Source of the DNA: Nissolia schottii
Taxonomy: Eukaryota > Streptophyta > Magnoliopsida > Fabales > Fabaceae
Length of the DNA: 64,000 nt
Direction: 5' to 3'
NCBI GenBank assembly: GCA_003254905.1
Contig: QANU01067165.1
Coordinates: 645,379 to 709,378 of the forward strand
Shown here in pieces: positions 38,960 through 50,691 of the stretch. The notes under the pieces were generated by a model that saw only the letters and a list, made by a program, of their open reading frames with translations, did no database searches and was not told the DNA's origin. Position 1 is the first letter of the stretch; every line of letters starts with the position of its first letter. The translations under genes were made by a program, and so were the position numbers.

Positions 38960-40872
38960 AGGCCATGAGGTGGTCCATGACTATATGCTAAAAGGTGAGT
39001 AAAAGGAATGATTCAGTTATTTTAGTCTAATCGCTTGAATTTTTTTAGAGAGATATTTTTTTAAGAAAAATATTGTATCAGATTTAAAAATTCTCGACTG
39101 AAATATTACATTGTGATGGGTTATCATAATATTTTCTCTCTCTCTCTCTCTCTCACGCTATTCTTTTAGTTTCCGTTTTCTCCAATAAGCTGAAAACATG
39201 AGTACCAGGATGGGTGATATCCGGCAGCCAATTCATGTTGCATAGTATCACTCATTTTTTAAATGGTATTGTAGTCTTTCTTTTCTTCTTCTTTTTAATG
39301 CTCCAAAGCAACAAACAGCTAATTGCTTATAATCTTGGGAAAATAGATCCTAGAAGCATCTGCACTAAAAGAAGAAACTGATAAAAACCTAGGAATACGC
39401 CCATGCAAAAATGAAAAACACTAGGTCATTTGATTATTGAGATTTTGACACCAGTCTTATTGCAGTTATTCGTGAGATTATGGCTTGGGGGCATGAACGT
39501 CAAGATCACTTTAGGAAAGCTAACTTCTATGGTGGTATTATGACTAAACATGACTGAATTGTTTATCTGATAAATTTATGTTAAATCATAACTCGTCCTT
39601 AATTTGTATAATTGTTTACCCGAGTACAACCCGACCCGTAATGGGGGTGACTCTTTACCTTACCTGCAGCAAATTGGGTCGGGATGAATACCTATTAGAT
39701 TAAGTAGCATATTGGCATCTATAGTCCCAAAGGATTATAGGTTTCGCTTTATGTGGGTAATTTGCTTCTCAGCCGATAACTTGCCATCATGTCTTATTCA
39801 ATATAACAGAAACAGATCAAAAGATCCTTACCCTTTCACCCATAAATTATGTTCTTTCCTTTTCTTTTTTTTCTTTTTTCGTTAAAAGAATAAGAACTTT
39901 ATTTTTCTTTTCATTCCACTACTTATTTATTTATTGACGTAACTTTTATGCTCACGTGCCTACTGACCCCTAACAGGAAGCGAAACCTCGCGAGTACTAC
40001 ACGCTTCATGCCTATTTCCCATTAAAGGAAATAAAATTATGAAAGATGACGATGCGCTTCCAATTCCGAAGGATTTCACATTCGGTTTGTGTTGGAATTG
40101 TTCCACCCTTTTCTGAAGTCTTTTACGCAAAACACATTATTGTGTTGAAATTAGTACATTTTATGTTGATATAGTTTAATGAGATTAATTTGAACAGTGT
40201 ACCATCTTTCAATCATGTGCTATTGTTTGAAAAACTTTTTAAGTAATAGCGGCAAGATTCATCCAATTTTGCTTGTGTAGTAGCACACAATTGAATTATA
40301 GTGTAACACTCAAATTTAATTATTTAAAATTTATCATTCAAATACGTATTTTCAATGATAATAATATTATTTATTTTAAATTAACAAATTGACATTTCCA
40401 TGTAATTGTTAAATTACTTTCTAATTTTTTTGTTAATATTTAATCATAAAAATAAAGAGTATTCAAAATAAATGATAATTATACAGTAAAAAATAATAGG
40501 AATTTAAAAATAATCTTAATTAAAAACTAAAACATCTGAATGAGTATATTAACCTTTAAATATTGAATTGAATTGAATTATTAACTAAAAATGATAAATT
40601 TACCACATTTATCTTTAAATTTTAAATAAATAAAACCATATAATTATTATTTATTATTTGTAATTTGTTAAAAATAATTTAGTATCATTTATTAGCAAGA
40701 TATATTATATATTAGCCATCACGAATTCTGTTTCCTTTTCATGTTCTTAACTATAATCTCCCGAAAAAAATTGTTAACTATGTGTATTTTTATATTATCA
40801 TTCAATTAAATTTTGTCACATAATTTAAAATGGTTACATCTCTCACTCATTACTCAAAAAAGTTATGTATAC
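38958..40872. other. Intergenic, no gene seen
   Basis: AT-rich with no coding evidence. GACCCGTAATGGGGGTGAC near 39630 and its surroundings are less AT-rich but match nothing I know. Confidence 0.5.
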
Positions 40873-41791
40873 AAGGTTAGCAAGATTGAGATCCTATGTA
40901 GGATCAAAATGAGAATTCAAAAACGTAAAATGTTGGATCGTGACTCTGAATTGTAGATCCTACCAAAGCATATAACCTGTGCATTCATACAATTATATAT
41001 ACAAAAGAATCCATAAGTCATACCTTCATTGTTAAACCCATGTAATTATTGTAAATCCATAAGTCACACCTACATTATAACAATATAAGAAAATTATAAT
41101 CATGACTCGTGAGGAATCATACGATACCTAAAGGGTGAACTGAAGACAAGTGCTTTCTTTCACTGAATCACAAGTGGCATTGGCAAGAAAATACCTGAAA
41201 GCTAAAGTGCTTTCACTCTCGGTCTCACTCACTTCACACCTATGCCGTTGGCCATCGCTGCACGTGCATGCCGGCACACACTCGTTGTCGTCGTCGTTGG
41301 CTGTCACACGCTTCTCTGATGGTCACATGCTCGTCGCCGTTGTTGTTGGTTGTCGCACGCTTCTCCGACGACCACACAACCCACACCACACCACACATCG
41401 TTGCCGCCTGTCACACACTCACATGCAGAAGAGAGAACTCAAAGAAGTGGCAAGGCAAGGGGAAGCTCAGAAATCATAATATACAGGGTTTGAAATTGGG
41501 GTTCAGGCGTTCAGCTTCACTGCTCAAATTGCAGATTGGGCTGGGTTATTGAACCCATCTATGGACTTTGGTCTAAAATTGGGGGTTCATCCCTTCACTG
41601 CTCATCTGCTTCAATTCCATTTGCATTCTTGTGGTATCGCCGATTCTAAGATCTCTTCCATGGCAATCCCACACAATCTGGCAACAGAGGCTCTAGATAC
41701 ATAAATTGGATGACAGCGTAAAAAACTTTCATGCCCCTCAGAATTGTAGAATTATGAGATTCTACAATTTTCCTGTGATCCTGCTAACCTT
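40873..41791. mobile_element. Candidate terminal-inverted-repeat element
   Basis: AAGGTTAGCA at 40873-40882 is repeated inverted as TGCTAACCTT near 41782-41791, and the next bases are also related (AGATTGAGATCC against AGGATCACAGG inverted). The interior contains a GC-rich patch (41200-41480) with TTGTCGTCGTCGTTGG-type repeats and no transposase. Flanks share an ATGTAT word but not a clean duplication. Confidence 0.5.
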
Positions 41792-42522
41792 ACATGTATG
41801 TTGAAAGATTTAATTGGATGACATCCTAAAAAACTTAAAAAAAAAGATCTTATTCACTTTAAAAAATAAAATGAGTATTCTCACCATTACATCCACCTTT
41901 TATCTTATTTATTTCTTATTAAATGGATTATCATCCTTGATCTTTTCGGCCTGCTACGCAAAAGAATTATTTATCGTTTTGGGTCAGGAAAAAAAAAAAG
42001 CGTCTAAGAATGGTCGGACCACATTTTTAGTCGTAGCATATCGAAGTCTTAACAGGCCCGATTGAGATTTTGGGTTAATATTTTATTTAGCGTACGGACT
42101 CTGGAAAAAGGATCGAACTTCATTCAAGAATTTTTTTAACTGAACACTATAAGGTATAAAAAACTCTGATGCATAAAAAAAGAAAAACAAATTGGTGCTG
42201 ATATTGTTTTTAAATAAATATTATTTTTCTCTAATATTTTGAAGTTGGCATAATTTGATCTTCAAATAATTTTTTATATTAATTTAGTCCTAACATGAGT
42301 ATAAAATTAAATAGATGTGAAATTTAGTTTATTTAGACTAATCTGCTGTCCAAATATTCAAATTAAAAAGAATATTTAGTCTTTTTTCATTTTTGGTAAT
42401 GTCATGTACTGATGTTTATACAATCAAAATGTCTGCAAATCAAGTCAATATAATATAGCCCCATTACAACTGAAAAATGCAATTGAGCCTAATGTTATGA
42501 TATAATTTGTAGGCGGAATACT

Positions 42523-42819
42523 TGTTAACTTTCTGCTATGAAGGTGAGGAAGCCATGAAAATGCAGCATGGCTGTCATGATGAACTAGAGAAGGAAAGAA
42601 AAGAAAATGAGAGAAAACTTGTGTGTAATATGTTTGTATTATCTGATTCAAGCATCACAGAATCAAGAGGGAAGTATTTATATACATACAATCAAATGTA
42701 AATGAAATGTTGTCTAAATCAACTTACATGTGCATTTGCAACTAACTCTTAACTAACTAAACTAACTCATGTAGCTTGCTATACAAGTAACTATCCTTTA
42801 TCCTTTTGTAATTGTGATA
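42523..42819 (-). repeat. 3' LTR of copia-2
   Basis: 297 bp, homologous to 47916-48234. On the plus strand it reads TGTTAACTTT to AATTGTGATA. It is shorter than the partner LTR, mostly through lacking one copy of an AACTAACT-type stretch. Confidence 0.92.
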
Positions 42820-42835
42820 CCCCCTCCCCACACAC
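42820..42835 (-). other. copia-2 polypurine tract
   Basis: The minus strand reads GTGTGTGGGGAGGGGG directly before the 3' LTR, the plus-strand priming site for reverse transcription. It supports the unusual LTR start at TATC. Confidence 0.85.
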
Positions 42836-42939
42836 AAACTTGACCGTATATATCTTGGAGGCCAAGTTTGCCTACCAATCACGAGAAAGGACCAGATTGG
42901 ATAGGTTTAGTGAGTATATCTGTTGTTTGTTCATGAGTG

Positions 42940-44347
42940 GAGACAAAGAGGAGATGAATTAAACCATAAGCAATTTTGTCACGGATGCTATGACAATCCA
43001 TGTCAATATGCTTCGTCCTTTCGTGAAAAACAGGATTACTAGCAATATGTATGCCAGATTTGCTGTCACAAATAAAGGAATTGGCTGAGTTATAGGACGA
43101 TGAAGATCAGTAATCAGATAGGGAAGCCATTGAGCCTCACATTTGGTTATAGCCATGGCTCGATATTCAGCTTCTAAGGAGCTTCGGGAAATAGTAGCTT
43201 GTTTCTTACTCTTCCAAGAGACAATGGCATCACCAATGAAGAAACAAAAGCCTGAAATAGATCTGCATGTATTTATACATAAGCCCCAATCCGCATCAGT
43301 GAAACCAGAAAGTTTTTTATTGGAGACAACAAGAAAGAATAGGCCAAGTGCAAGGGATTTCTTGAGATATTTCAACAACTTGATAGCAGCCTGTTGATGC
43401 TCAATCATTGGATTAGAGATAAATTGGCTAAGCTGATGGACAACAAAGGCCAAATCAGGTCTGGTGCGAGTAAGATAGATCAATCTACTAATCAACCTGT
43501 GAAAGCTTGTAGGATCATGTAGTGATTTTGTGCCTTGTTTCTGAAGTTTGATGTTGTAGTCAAAAGGTGTGGTGACAGGTTTAGCTGCCAACAAACCAGC
43601 ATCCTGAAGAAGTTTCAGGGCGTATTTTCTCTGAAATAAAGCAATGCCTTTATTGCTACGAGCAAGCTCTATGCCCAAAAAATACTTGGCATCACCCAAG
43701 TCTTTGATAGTAAATTTAGTGTGGAGGGAGTCTCTAATAGAGTGAATTTCAGACAAATTATTTTCAGTAAGCAGCAGGTCATCAACATAAACTAACACTA
43801 TAGTAAAAGAGAAAACATTGGATTTGATGAAAAGAGAAAAATCTTCCCTTGATTGAACAAAGCCAATATTCAGCAGAAATTCAATTAACTTGCAATTCCA
43901 TTGACGGCTTGCTTTCTTGTGGCCATAGAGCGATTTGATGAGTTTACACACCTTGTTGGACTTGTTTTCAATGGCATAACCAGGGGGAATATGCATGTAC
44001 AGTTCCTCACATAAGTCACCATGAAGGAAATCAGTATTAACATCTAGTTGGTTGAGAAACCAATTATTTGCAGCAGCTAGAGCTAAAACAACTCGAATTG
44101 TTGTCATCTTAGCAACAGGGTTAAATGTCTCCAAATAGTCCAAACCTTCAGTTTGGTTTTATCCTTTGGTAACAAGCCTTGCCTTTTGTCTTTCAATGCT
44201 ACCATCGAATTTATATTTGATTTTGAACACCCACTTGCATCCAATAGCTTGCATTTCAGGAGGTAAATCAGTAAGGATATAGGTGTCGTTATCTTTAAGG
44301 GATTGCAATTCACTTTGATTAGCTTGCTTCCAACAATCATGAATCAC
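42940..44347 (-). pseudogene. copia-2 reverse transcriptase and RNase H
   Basis: 42959-44143 is a 394-codon open frame. It reads LDVNTDFLHGDLCEELYMHIPPGY, later YVDDLLLTENN (catalytic YVDD intact) and FLGIELARSNKGI, then RNase H with GFTDADWGLCINTCRSISG and SRSSLEAEYRAM. Upstream, 44159-44347 carries QAIGCKWVFKIKYKFDGS and KARLVTKG, in a frame offset from the main block. This is the best preserved part of the element. Confidence 0.92.
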
Positions 44348-44399
44348 TGCATTTTTATAGCTTGTAGGTTCTGTATGAGTAAAGATGGCGAGGGAAAAT

Positions 44400-45900
44400 T
44401 GTTTGTAGGATGGGAAGAGGTTGTCATAGTTAACAACATAAGAGATAGGATAAAGAATACCTAAAGACGAAGGAGTAGCAGAGGTGTTGGATAGGTTGCA
44501 ATGATATTCCTTGAGGTAAGTTGGAAGTTTTTTTTTCCCTATAGGATCTTCTTAGAGGAACAACAGTGGAAGGATTAGCAAGAACACATGGAGAAGGGTT
44601 TGGAATTGTAATAGGTGTATGTGCAGAATTTGGCATAATAGAAGAGGAATCATGGGATGCAAAAAGAGATGAATCAGAAGTGTCATGAGTAGTAGCACAA
44701 GTAGTGCCCAAATCATGTACATTGGTAGAAGATGCAGAATTACGGGGAAAATATGGATTTAAATCATGGAAAAATTATAAATTGGTGAGGTAAAAAGATT
44801 TTGGACTGATAGAAGTAGAATTGGATAAAATAGAATCTTAGGAGTTGATATGCTTATAAGGAAAAATTGTTTCATGAAACTCCACATGTCTAGAAACAAA
44901 GAGTTCTCTTGTATTCAAATCATATAACTCCTTTGGTGCCACGTTTGAAACCTAAGAAGATACATTGCCTAGCCCTATTATCCAACTTGTTTCTGCCAGC
45001 AGTGAGAGTTGATGCATAGCATAATGAGTCAAAAATCCTTAAATAAGAGAGATCAAGCTTTTGGTTATGCAGGATAGTATAGGGAATTTGGTTTGAAAGC
45101 TTAGTGCTAGGAAATCTATTCAATAGGAAAGTAGCATAACCTACAACAAAATTCTAAAAGCATGGTGGAGTTTCATACTGAAACATTAGAGATCTAGGAA
45201 TTGCTAGAATGCTTTGATGTTTCCTTTCAACCACAGCATTTTGCTGAGGTGTTTCTACACATGTGGTTTGATAGAGAATTCCTGTTTTACTAAAAAATTC
45301 ATGCATAATGAATTCTTGGCCATTATCGCTCCTTATGATTTTAATCAATGCATTGTATTGTGTTTTAGCCATTTGAACAAATGATTGTAGCAGTGATGCA
45401 GCCTCACATTTTAGCTTCATACATAAAAGCCAAGTGAAACGAGATTTATCATCCATAATAGTAAGAAAATATTTATGGCCAAGCATAGAAGGAGTGGAAA
45501 TAGGCCCCCAAATATCAACATGCAGTTGTTTAAAGCAATTAGTTGAAATAGAAGAACTCATAGGAAAAGGTTTCTTTTTCATTTTGCCAAAGTGGATCCT
45601 GCACAATGTTTATGTATCTATGAACAATGTACATCATGTTTATGTATCTATGAACAATGTACATCAGGAAACTCTTTTTGTAAAACATGCAATTTTCCAA
45701 GAGAATGATATCCTAACCTCATATGCCAAATATCAGACTTACTAACATTGTAAGGAATGTTACAAGCATTAACAAGTGTTGAAGCAGATCCTAATCCATA
45801 GGAGCCACCAGGTACTATCAAATGTTTTGAAATACTCATTGCATATAATCAATCCTCAAGATCAGCAGTGCCAATCAATCTTCAAGGTATTTAGATCCTG
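44400..45900 (-). pseudogene. copia-2 GAG-pre-integrase and integrase region
   Basis: 45648-45839 reads SDIWHMRLGYHSLGKLHVLQ (zinc-binding pre-integrase). 45154-45606 has FKQLHVDIWGPISTPSMLGH, MDDKSRFTWLLCMK and RSDNGQEF, with VETPQQNAVVERKH near the catalytic Glu. 44920-45123 has KLDLSYLRIFDSLCYAS and RQCIFLGFKRGTKG. 44430-44711 is the Ser/Pro-rich linker ending VVPLRRSYREKK. It is interrupted by stops and frame breaks and contains a 30-bp tandem duplication at 45606-45665. Confidence 0.88.
45606..45665. repeat. 30-bp perfect tandem duplication inside copia-2
   Basis: The block ATGTTTATGTATCTATGAAC... occupies 45606-45635 and is repeated exactly at 45636-45665. It lies at the 3' end of the pre-integrase part on the coding strand. 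Confidence 0.97.
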
Positions 45901-46148
45901 TATTTCATATTTATTGAGGAAAAATGTAAGTGAGCAACGTAGATTAGCAATAATTTTGGAAACATATAAGAGGTTAAAGGTAAACTTGGGAAAGTATAGG
46001 ACATTAGTCAAATAGAGATCATTAGAAAAATGGACTGAACCAGAAATATGTGACAAGACTTACTACCATCAGAGAGGTGAACTTTAATGGGAAGGATTTG
46101 GTGATAGCTATGAAACATAGATAAGAAGTAACATACATGATTTGTTGC

Positions 46149-46420
46149 TCATGTATCTATGATCCATTTATTTTTTGCTAGTGTGCAAGATAAGGTGACT
46201 GATTTGGTACCTGAATTGTTTGGGGTGGCAATAGATATGTGATTTGTGACATGTTTAGTGGAGTGCATGGATTCATGTTGTTGCAAGAAAGCTAAAAGCT
46301 TCATGCCTTGTTCCTTAGAGAAGGAAATAGTGTCAACCTCATAATTTAAATCCTTTCCAGAAAGGTTATTGTCTGCAGAATCACCTCTATCATCAGGAAT
46401 TTTAGAGGTAGCTATCATAT
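46149..46420 (-). pseudogene. copia-2 protease with a stop codon in the catalytic motif
   Basis: The frame reads ...LAKNKWIIDT, stop, ATNH. Copia protease needs D-T-G-A; the Gly codon position (46149-46151) is TGA, one base from GGA. Upstream residues fit the gag-protease linker. The enzyme cannot be made without readthrough. Confidence 0.8.
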
Positions 46421-46429
46421 TATTGATTC

Positions 46430-47504
46430 TTGCTTAAGTTCTATTAGTTGACCATTTGAGATGCTCAGGATAACCGGGTAGATAACCATGCTTATGAAAG
46501 CATTTCTCAAGATAACCATGCTTATAAAAGCATTTCTCAATAGTATGTCCAGCAGTGTTACAGAATATACAATATCTGGTTGTCCTCTACCACTAGAATT
46601 TCTGCCTCCTCTATTGGAAGGAATGCCTCTACATCTGCCTCTTGTACTAGAAGAACCTTTTGAGTTCTGTTGTTTGGAATGATCAGAGTTGCTACAAAGC
46701 AATAGAGTCAAAAGTGGAATTATGGAGTTGTCTTTCTTGTTCTATTAGCAGGGAAAAAATATCATGAATGGCTGGAAGTGGATTCATCATCATAACTTGT
46801 GTTCTTGTATGAGTGTACTGCTCATTAAGATCTCTTAGGAATCGAATAGCATATTCAGTAGACCTGTAATTTCTGACAACACCAAGACCACAATTGCAAG
46901 GAGAATGGCATAGGCAGCTAGGAATAGGCAAGAAACTCTCAAGTTCTTCCCAAAGGATCTTCAGTTTAGTGAAATAGTTGGTAATAGAAGGGGTCACCTT
47001 GTTTAATTGCATAAAGCTCTTTTTTGCAGAATTGCAGTTTTGAAGATGTCCCCTTGATGATATGTCCTTTTCAAATCAAGCCATAGTTGATAACAAATCA
47101 TCAATCCATATGACACTTTGATAAATGTCAGGACTTAGAGAATGAGTAATCCAGGACAAGATGTAAGTGTTACATTTGTTCCGAGCAGCATGGTTATTAG
47201 GATCATTACTAGAAGGCTTCAAGATTGAGCCATCGATGAATTTCAATTTATTCTTGCCTTTAAGAGCAAGTTTCATAGCTTTCTCCCATGTATGGTAATT
47301 CTGAGGAGTAAGAGTGGTTGATATCAAAGAAGCACCCGGATTTTCACCAGGATGAAGGTAATAAGGATCCAGAGTCAGATCTGTTGCCTAATGTGTGGAC
47401 AAATTGCTAAGTCTGAGCAATTGCTGAAGTTGTTGAATTTGTTGAAGGATAGATGTTTGATCAATTCCTTCCATAGGAGAAGAAGTTTGTTCCAAATTCT
47501 CCAT
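46430..47504 (-). pseudogene. copia-2 gag
   Basis: Likely start at 47502-47504 (MENLEQTSSPMEGIDQ). After a Gln-rich stretch and an in-frame stop the frame gives DPYYLHPGENPGASLIS, TPQNYHTWEKAMKLALKGKN and FIDGSILKPSSNDP, then NKCNTYILSWITHSLSPDIY, the standard copia gag N-terminal domain. 46692-47012 continues with YFTKLKILWEELESFLP and SEYAIRFLRDLNEQYTHTRTQ-like content. At least two breaks separate the blocks. Confidence 0.88.
46481..46540. repeat. Second 30-bp tandem duplication inside copia-2
   Basis: GATAACCATGCTTATGAAAG... at 46481-46510 is repeated at 46511-46540 with one substitution. It lies in the zinc-knuckle part of gag, is in frame, and duplicates ten codons (LRNAFISMVI in one frame). 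Confidence 0.95.
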
Positions 47505-47907
47505 TTTAAATAGTGATTAAAGATCGCTAGGCAAAGAAAAGAGCTTAAGTGAAGAGAAATCACAGGTATAGGAAATGAGGAATCAAAGAAAATAGAAACT
47601 CAAACATTTTGAGGAAGCACAAGATCTGTGAAGATAAGATTGGTAAATAACTACTTGATTTTCTCTCACACTTGAAGCAACCTCAAGATGGAATCAAGCT
47701 AAGCATGATTAACACCGAGATCACAAGAGAACCTTGTCATGCCAATCATTTCCAAAAATCATCAAAGAAACTGAATCCAAAATAGAAACTGGTTCTGAGA
47801 TTTTAGCAAGAAACATGATCATCAAGCAGTGATATGTGAAAATAGAAAAAAGAAACGAAACCTGTGAATTGGATCGAGAAGGAGAGGAAGCGTATGAAGA
47901 TCACGAA

Positions 47908-47915
47908 TGATACCA
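47908..47915 (-). other. copia-2 primer-binding site
   Basis: TGGTATCA on the minus strand directly abuts the 5' LTR and matches the 3' end of initiator Met-tRNA for eight bases before diverging. Confidence 0.75.
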
Positions 47916-48234
47916 TGTTAACTTTCTGCTATGAAGGCGAGGAATCCATGAAAATACAGCATGGTTGTCATGATGAACTAGAGAAGAAAAGAAAAAAAAT
48001 GAGAGAAAACTTGTGTGTAATATGTTTGTATTCTCTGATTCAATCATCACAGAATCAGGAGAGAAGTATTTATATACATACAATCAAAATGTAAATGAAA
48101 TGTTGTCTAAATTAACTTACATGTGCATTTGTAACTAACTCTTAACTAACTAAAACTAACTTGCCAACTAACTAAACTAACCCATGTAGCTTGCTATATA
48201 AGTAACTATCCTTTATCCCTATGTAATTGTGATA
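47916..48234 (-). repeat. 5' LTR of copia-2
   Basis: 319 bp, homologous to 42523-42819, with target duplication ATACT directly outside at 48235-48239. Confidence 0.92.
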
Positions 48235-48239
48235 ATACT

Positions 48240-49920
48240 TATAACTTATTAGTGTGGATAATGGTGTAAGCTTTAACTCATAAGTTATGATGGGAGGATA
48301 CTGTAAAAAAAAAAAAATTCTCACTATTTATATGTTAGATATGTCCTTTTCTATATTTATTTGTCCACTCTACAATTGTCCCCTTTGAGAATTGTTGTAC
48401 CAAAAGTGTGTGAAGAGAATGGTTCAATCTCTCTTGCTCTCAGGATCCAACCTAAGTTCAATATGTCCATAATCATGCCACACGTCCGAAATCATGTCTC
48501 GATTAAGTGATTTTAATGTTTTAATTTAATGTAATCATCATTTTCCGCTTAGGTTGTATATATTGTACTCCTCGTACGTCTCATTGCCTCCGATCCCTTG
48601 ACATCTCCTTATTCTCAAATACAAGGACATTCTTTCGATGCCCACGTTATGGTACGTACTAGCACTTTAATAAGCAATTAAGTAGTTACAAATCTCCAAA
48701 ACATAAGTAAAATATATCATTTGTACAAAAAATCATATTTTCTTCTTGATTATCTCTTCTTTCAATTTAAAATTAATAAGCGATGGCTTAATCAAACATA
48801 GATAGATCTCAATTGACAACTCATATCATTTATTGACTATATTAATTATTTTATGTTAAAAGTGTTAGTATTTAATTAGAGAGGAAACAAACAAGAGAAA
48901 AGACACGATTTGAATCCCAAAAAGTGGATAAAAAAACGGACTTGATAGAAGATCAATAACCACTTGGGGGTACAGCTAGATGGTGTAAAGATATTCTTGA
49001 TGGCCGAAAATGATGGATATTAATTAAGAAAATCACAACAAATTACATACGTAGCATATGTTACAACATACAAAAGCAACCAAAAAAGACTTCAGATGCT
49101 TTATTCATTTATTTTTGAAATTTGACGCTTGATTATTTATTCAATTAATACGTCCACTTGGGCAAGAAAAAACACACTGATGATATATTATGGACCACAC
49201 TGGGAATGATATCCATACTTTAAGTTATCATTAAGTTTTTAAATTAAAATTAAAATGTTATTTAATATATGATTAGAGATATATCTAAGACGTGGAATAC
49301 AATAAAAGAATATTAAAAATTGATGACTATAAGGGAGGCTGCCATCCTTTTTTATTGATGACAGTCTCACCACTTTTTCTTGTTTCATTATTTAAAATTT
49401 TGATTCAATAAATAATTCAAATTTGCTTCGTAAAATATTAGATTTTGTGTTTTTCATATTTTTTTAGTTGTTTTTCGTTTCTCTTTTGTGGTTGTCTTTG
49501 TTTCCTATTTTTAGGTGTTTCAATTCTTTTTGTAGTGTTTCTTTCGTAGGAAATTTAGAGACGATGAAGATATTTAAATCTATTGTAAAAGGAAGCATAA
49601 TGTGTTCTTCAAACTACAACACTTATGTTAGTCTTTGATATGAAAGATGCTTAGATATCAATAGTCTTCAGGCGATCAAGGTGCAGAATTACATATTTTT
49701 AGTTAGTTCCAAATGTAAAGCATATTTATTTTTTATTAACGTTAAATTTGTTTTATCCTTTTTTTACTTGTAAATATCGTTAGACATCGATCTTTATGAA
49801 TGATTTTTTTTCATTAAAAAAAAGAAAAAAGAAGATACATCTAAGATCATAAAGCTAAATGACCACGCGAGAATTTCTGGCTTGGATACTCGTTTCGTTT
49901 GAGGATTATTTTCTTACCTT
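48240..49920. other. Intergenic, no gene seen
   Basis: AT-rich DNA without recognisable coding content or repeat boundaries. It includes the site into which copia-2 inserted. Confidence 0.5.
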
Positions 49921-49929
49921 CCCTTATAG

Positions 49930-50580
49930 TTATAAAATTCGGCCCAGGACTTGACCCAGCCACCCTACTGAGTTATTGGTTCAACTAGTCAGTTGCTGGG
50001 TCAGTTGCTGACCGAGATATAAATAAAATAATATATATATATAACCTAAAAAACTAAAAAAACCAAATAAATTATAAAATGCATTTATTTGAACATTCAT
50101 TATAATATAAAATCATTTAAAATATATAAGTAAGGTTCAAACTTCAAATGTCATAACATACATAAACAATACAAGTCCAAGATCTTAAATCACAAATGAC
50201 AAGTTCAACTCCAAACATAAGTAAACTAATATTTAAATAAAAAATACATAACAACAACAATTTTACACTAATATTCAATATTTATTACAAGGCAGCAAAA
50301 CAGATGTATGTAACAAGAAAAAGGATACAAAAATGAGAAACTTAAACACATATTTTGTAACAGAATAATTATTTATTAAACAACTTTGTTTACCCTTTTT
50401 TTTATAAAAAAATATTAAAAAAAAACACATGACACAACTGGGTCGCTAAGTTTTGCAAAATCAGTTAGATCAATTCGGGTCAGTGCAAGTCTAGAATGTG
50501 ACGAATCCATTCAAATAAATGGCTCGGTCCCAGGCTTGGGTTACCGAGTTCTAAGTCGACTCGGCCGGCTAGCTGGGTTG
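49930..50580. repeat. Possible DNA-transposon-like repeat abutting the anion channel promoter
   Basis: Two GC-richer ends (GGCCCAGGACTTGACCCAGC near 49942; GTCGACTCGGCCGGCTAGCTGG near 50555) flank an AT-rich middle and both carry GGGTC/GACCC-type words in opposite orientation. This resembles common eudicot repeats with GACCCGG-rich ends. Exact ends and superfamily are unresolved. Confidence 0.35.
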
Positions 50581-50596
50581 TTTAACTCTGCTTTCC

Positions 50597-50605
50597 CTAT
50601 AAAAA
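50597..50605 (+). promoter_or_regulatory. TATA box of the anion channel gene
   Basis: CTATAAAAA lies 92 bp before the ATG at 50692. A leader of about 60 nt would start near 50630. The ATG context is CACCATGGC, favourable for initiation. Confidence 0.7.
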
Positions 50606-50691
50606 CCCTTGCATTTGGACCCTGAAAAATGCGCCACACATCGTAAACTCGTCTTATTAATGTACTCTCGCCAAATTAAACTAAAGTCACC

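Larger units (their letters stand above)
42523..48234 (-). mobile_element. Ty1-copia LTR retrotransposon (copia-2) with TA...CA LTR ends
   Basis: A 5712-bp element on the minus strand with LTRs 42523-42819 and 47916-48234 and a perfect 5-bp duplication ATACT at 42518-42522 and 48235-48239. On the minus strand the LTRs start TATCACAATT and end GTTAACA, so the termini are TA...CA rather than TG...CA; the duplication and the adjacent polypurine tract fix the ends. The internal order is primer-binding site, gag, protease, integrase, reverse transcriptase, RNase H. Stops in gag and protease and breaks between integrase and reverse transcriptase show it is non-autonomous. Confidence 0.93.
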
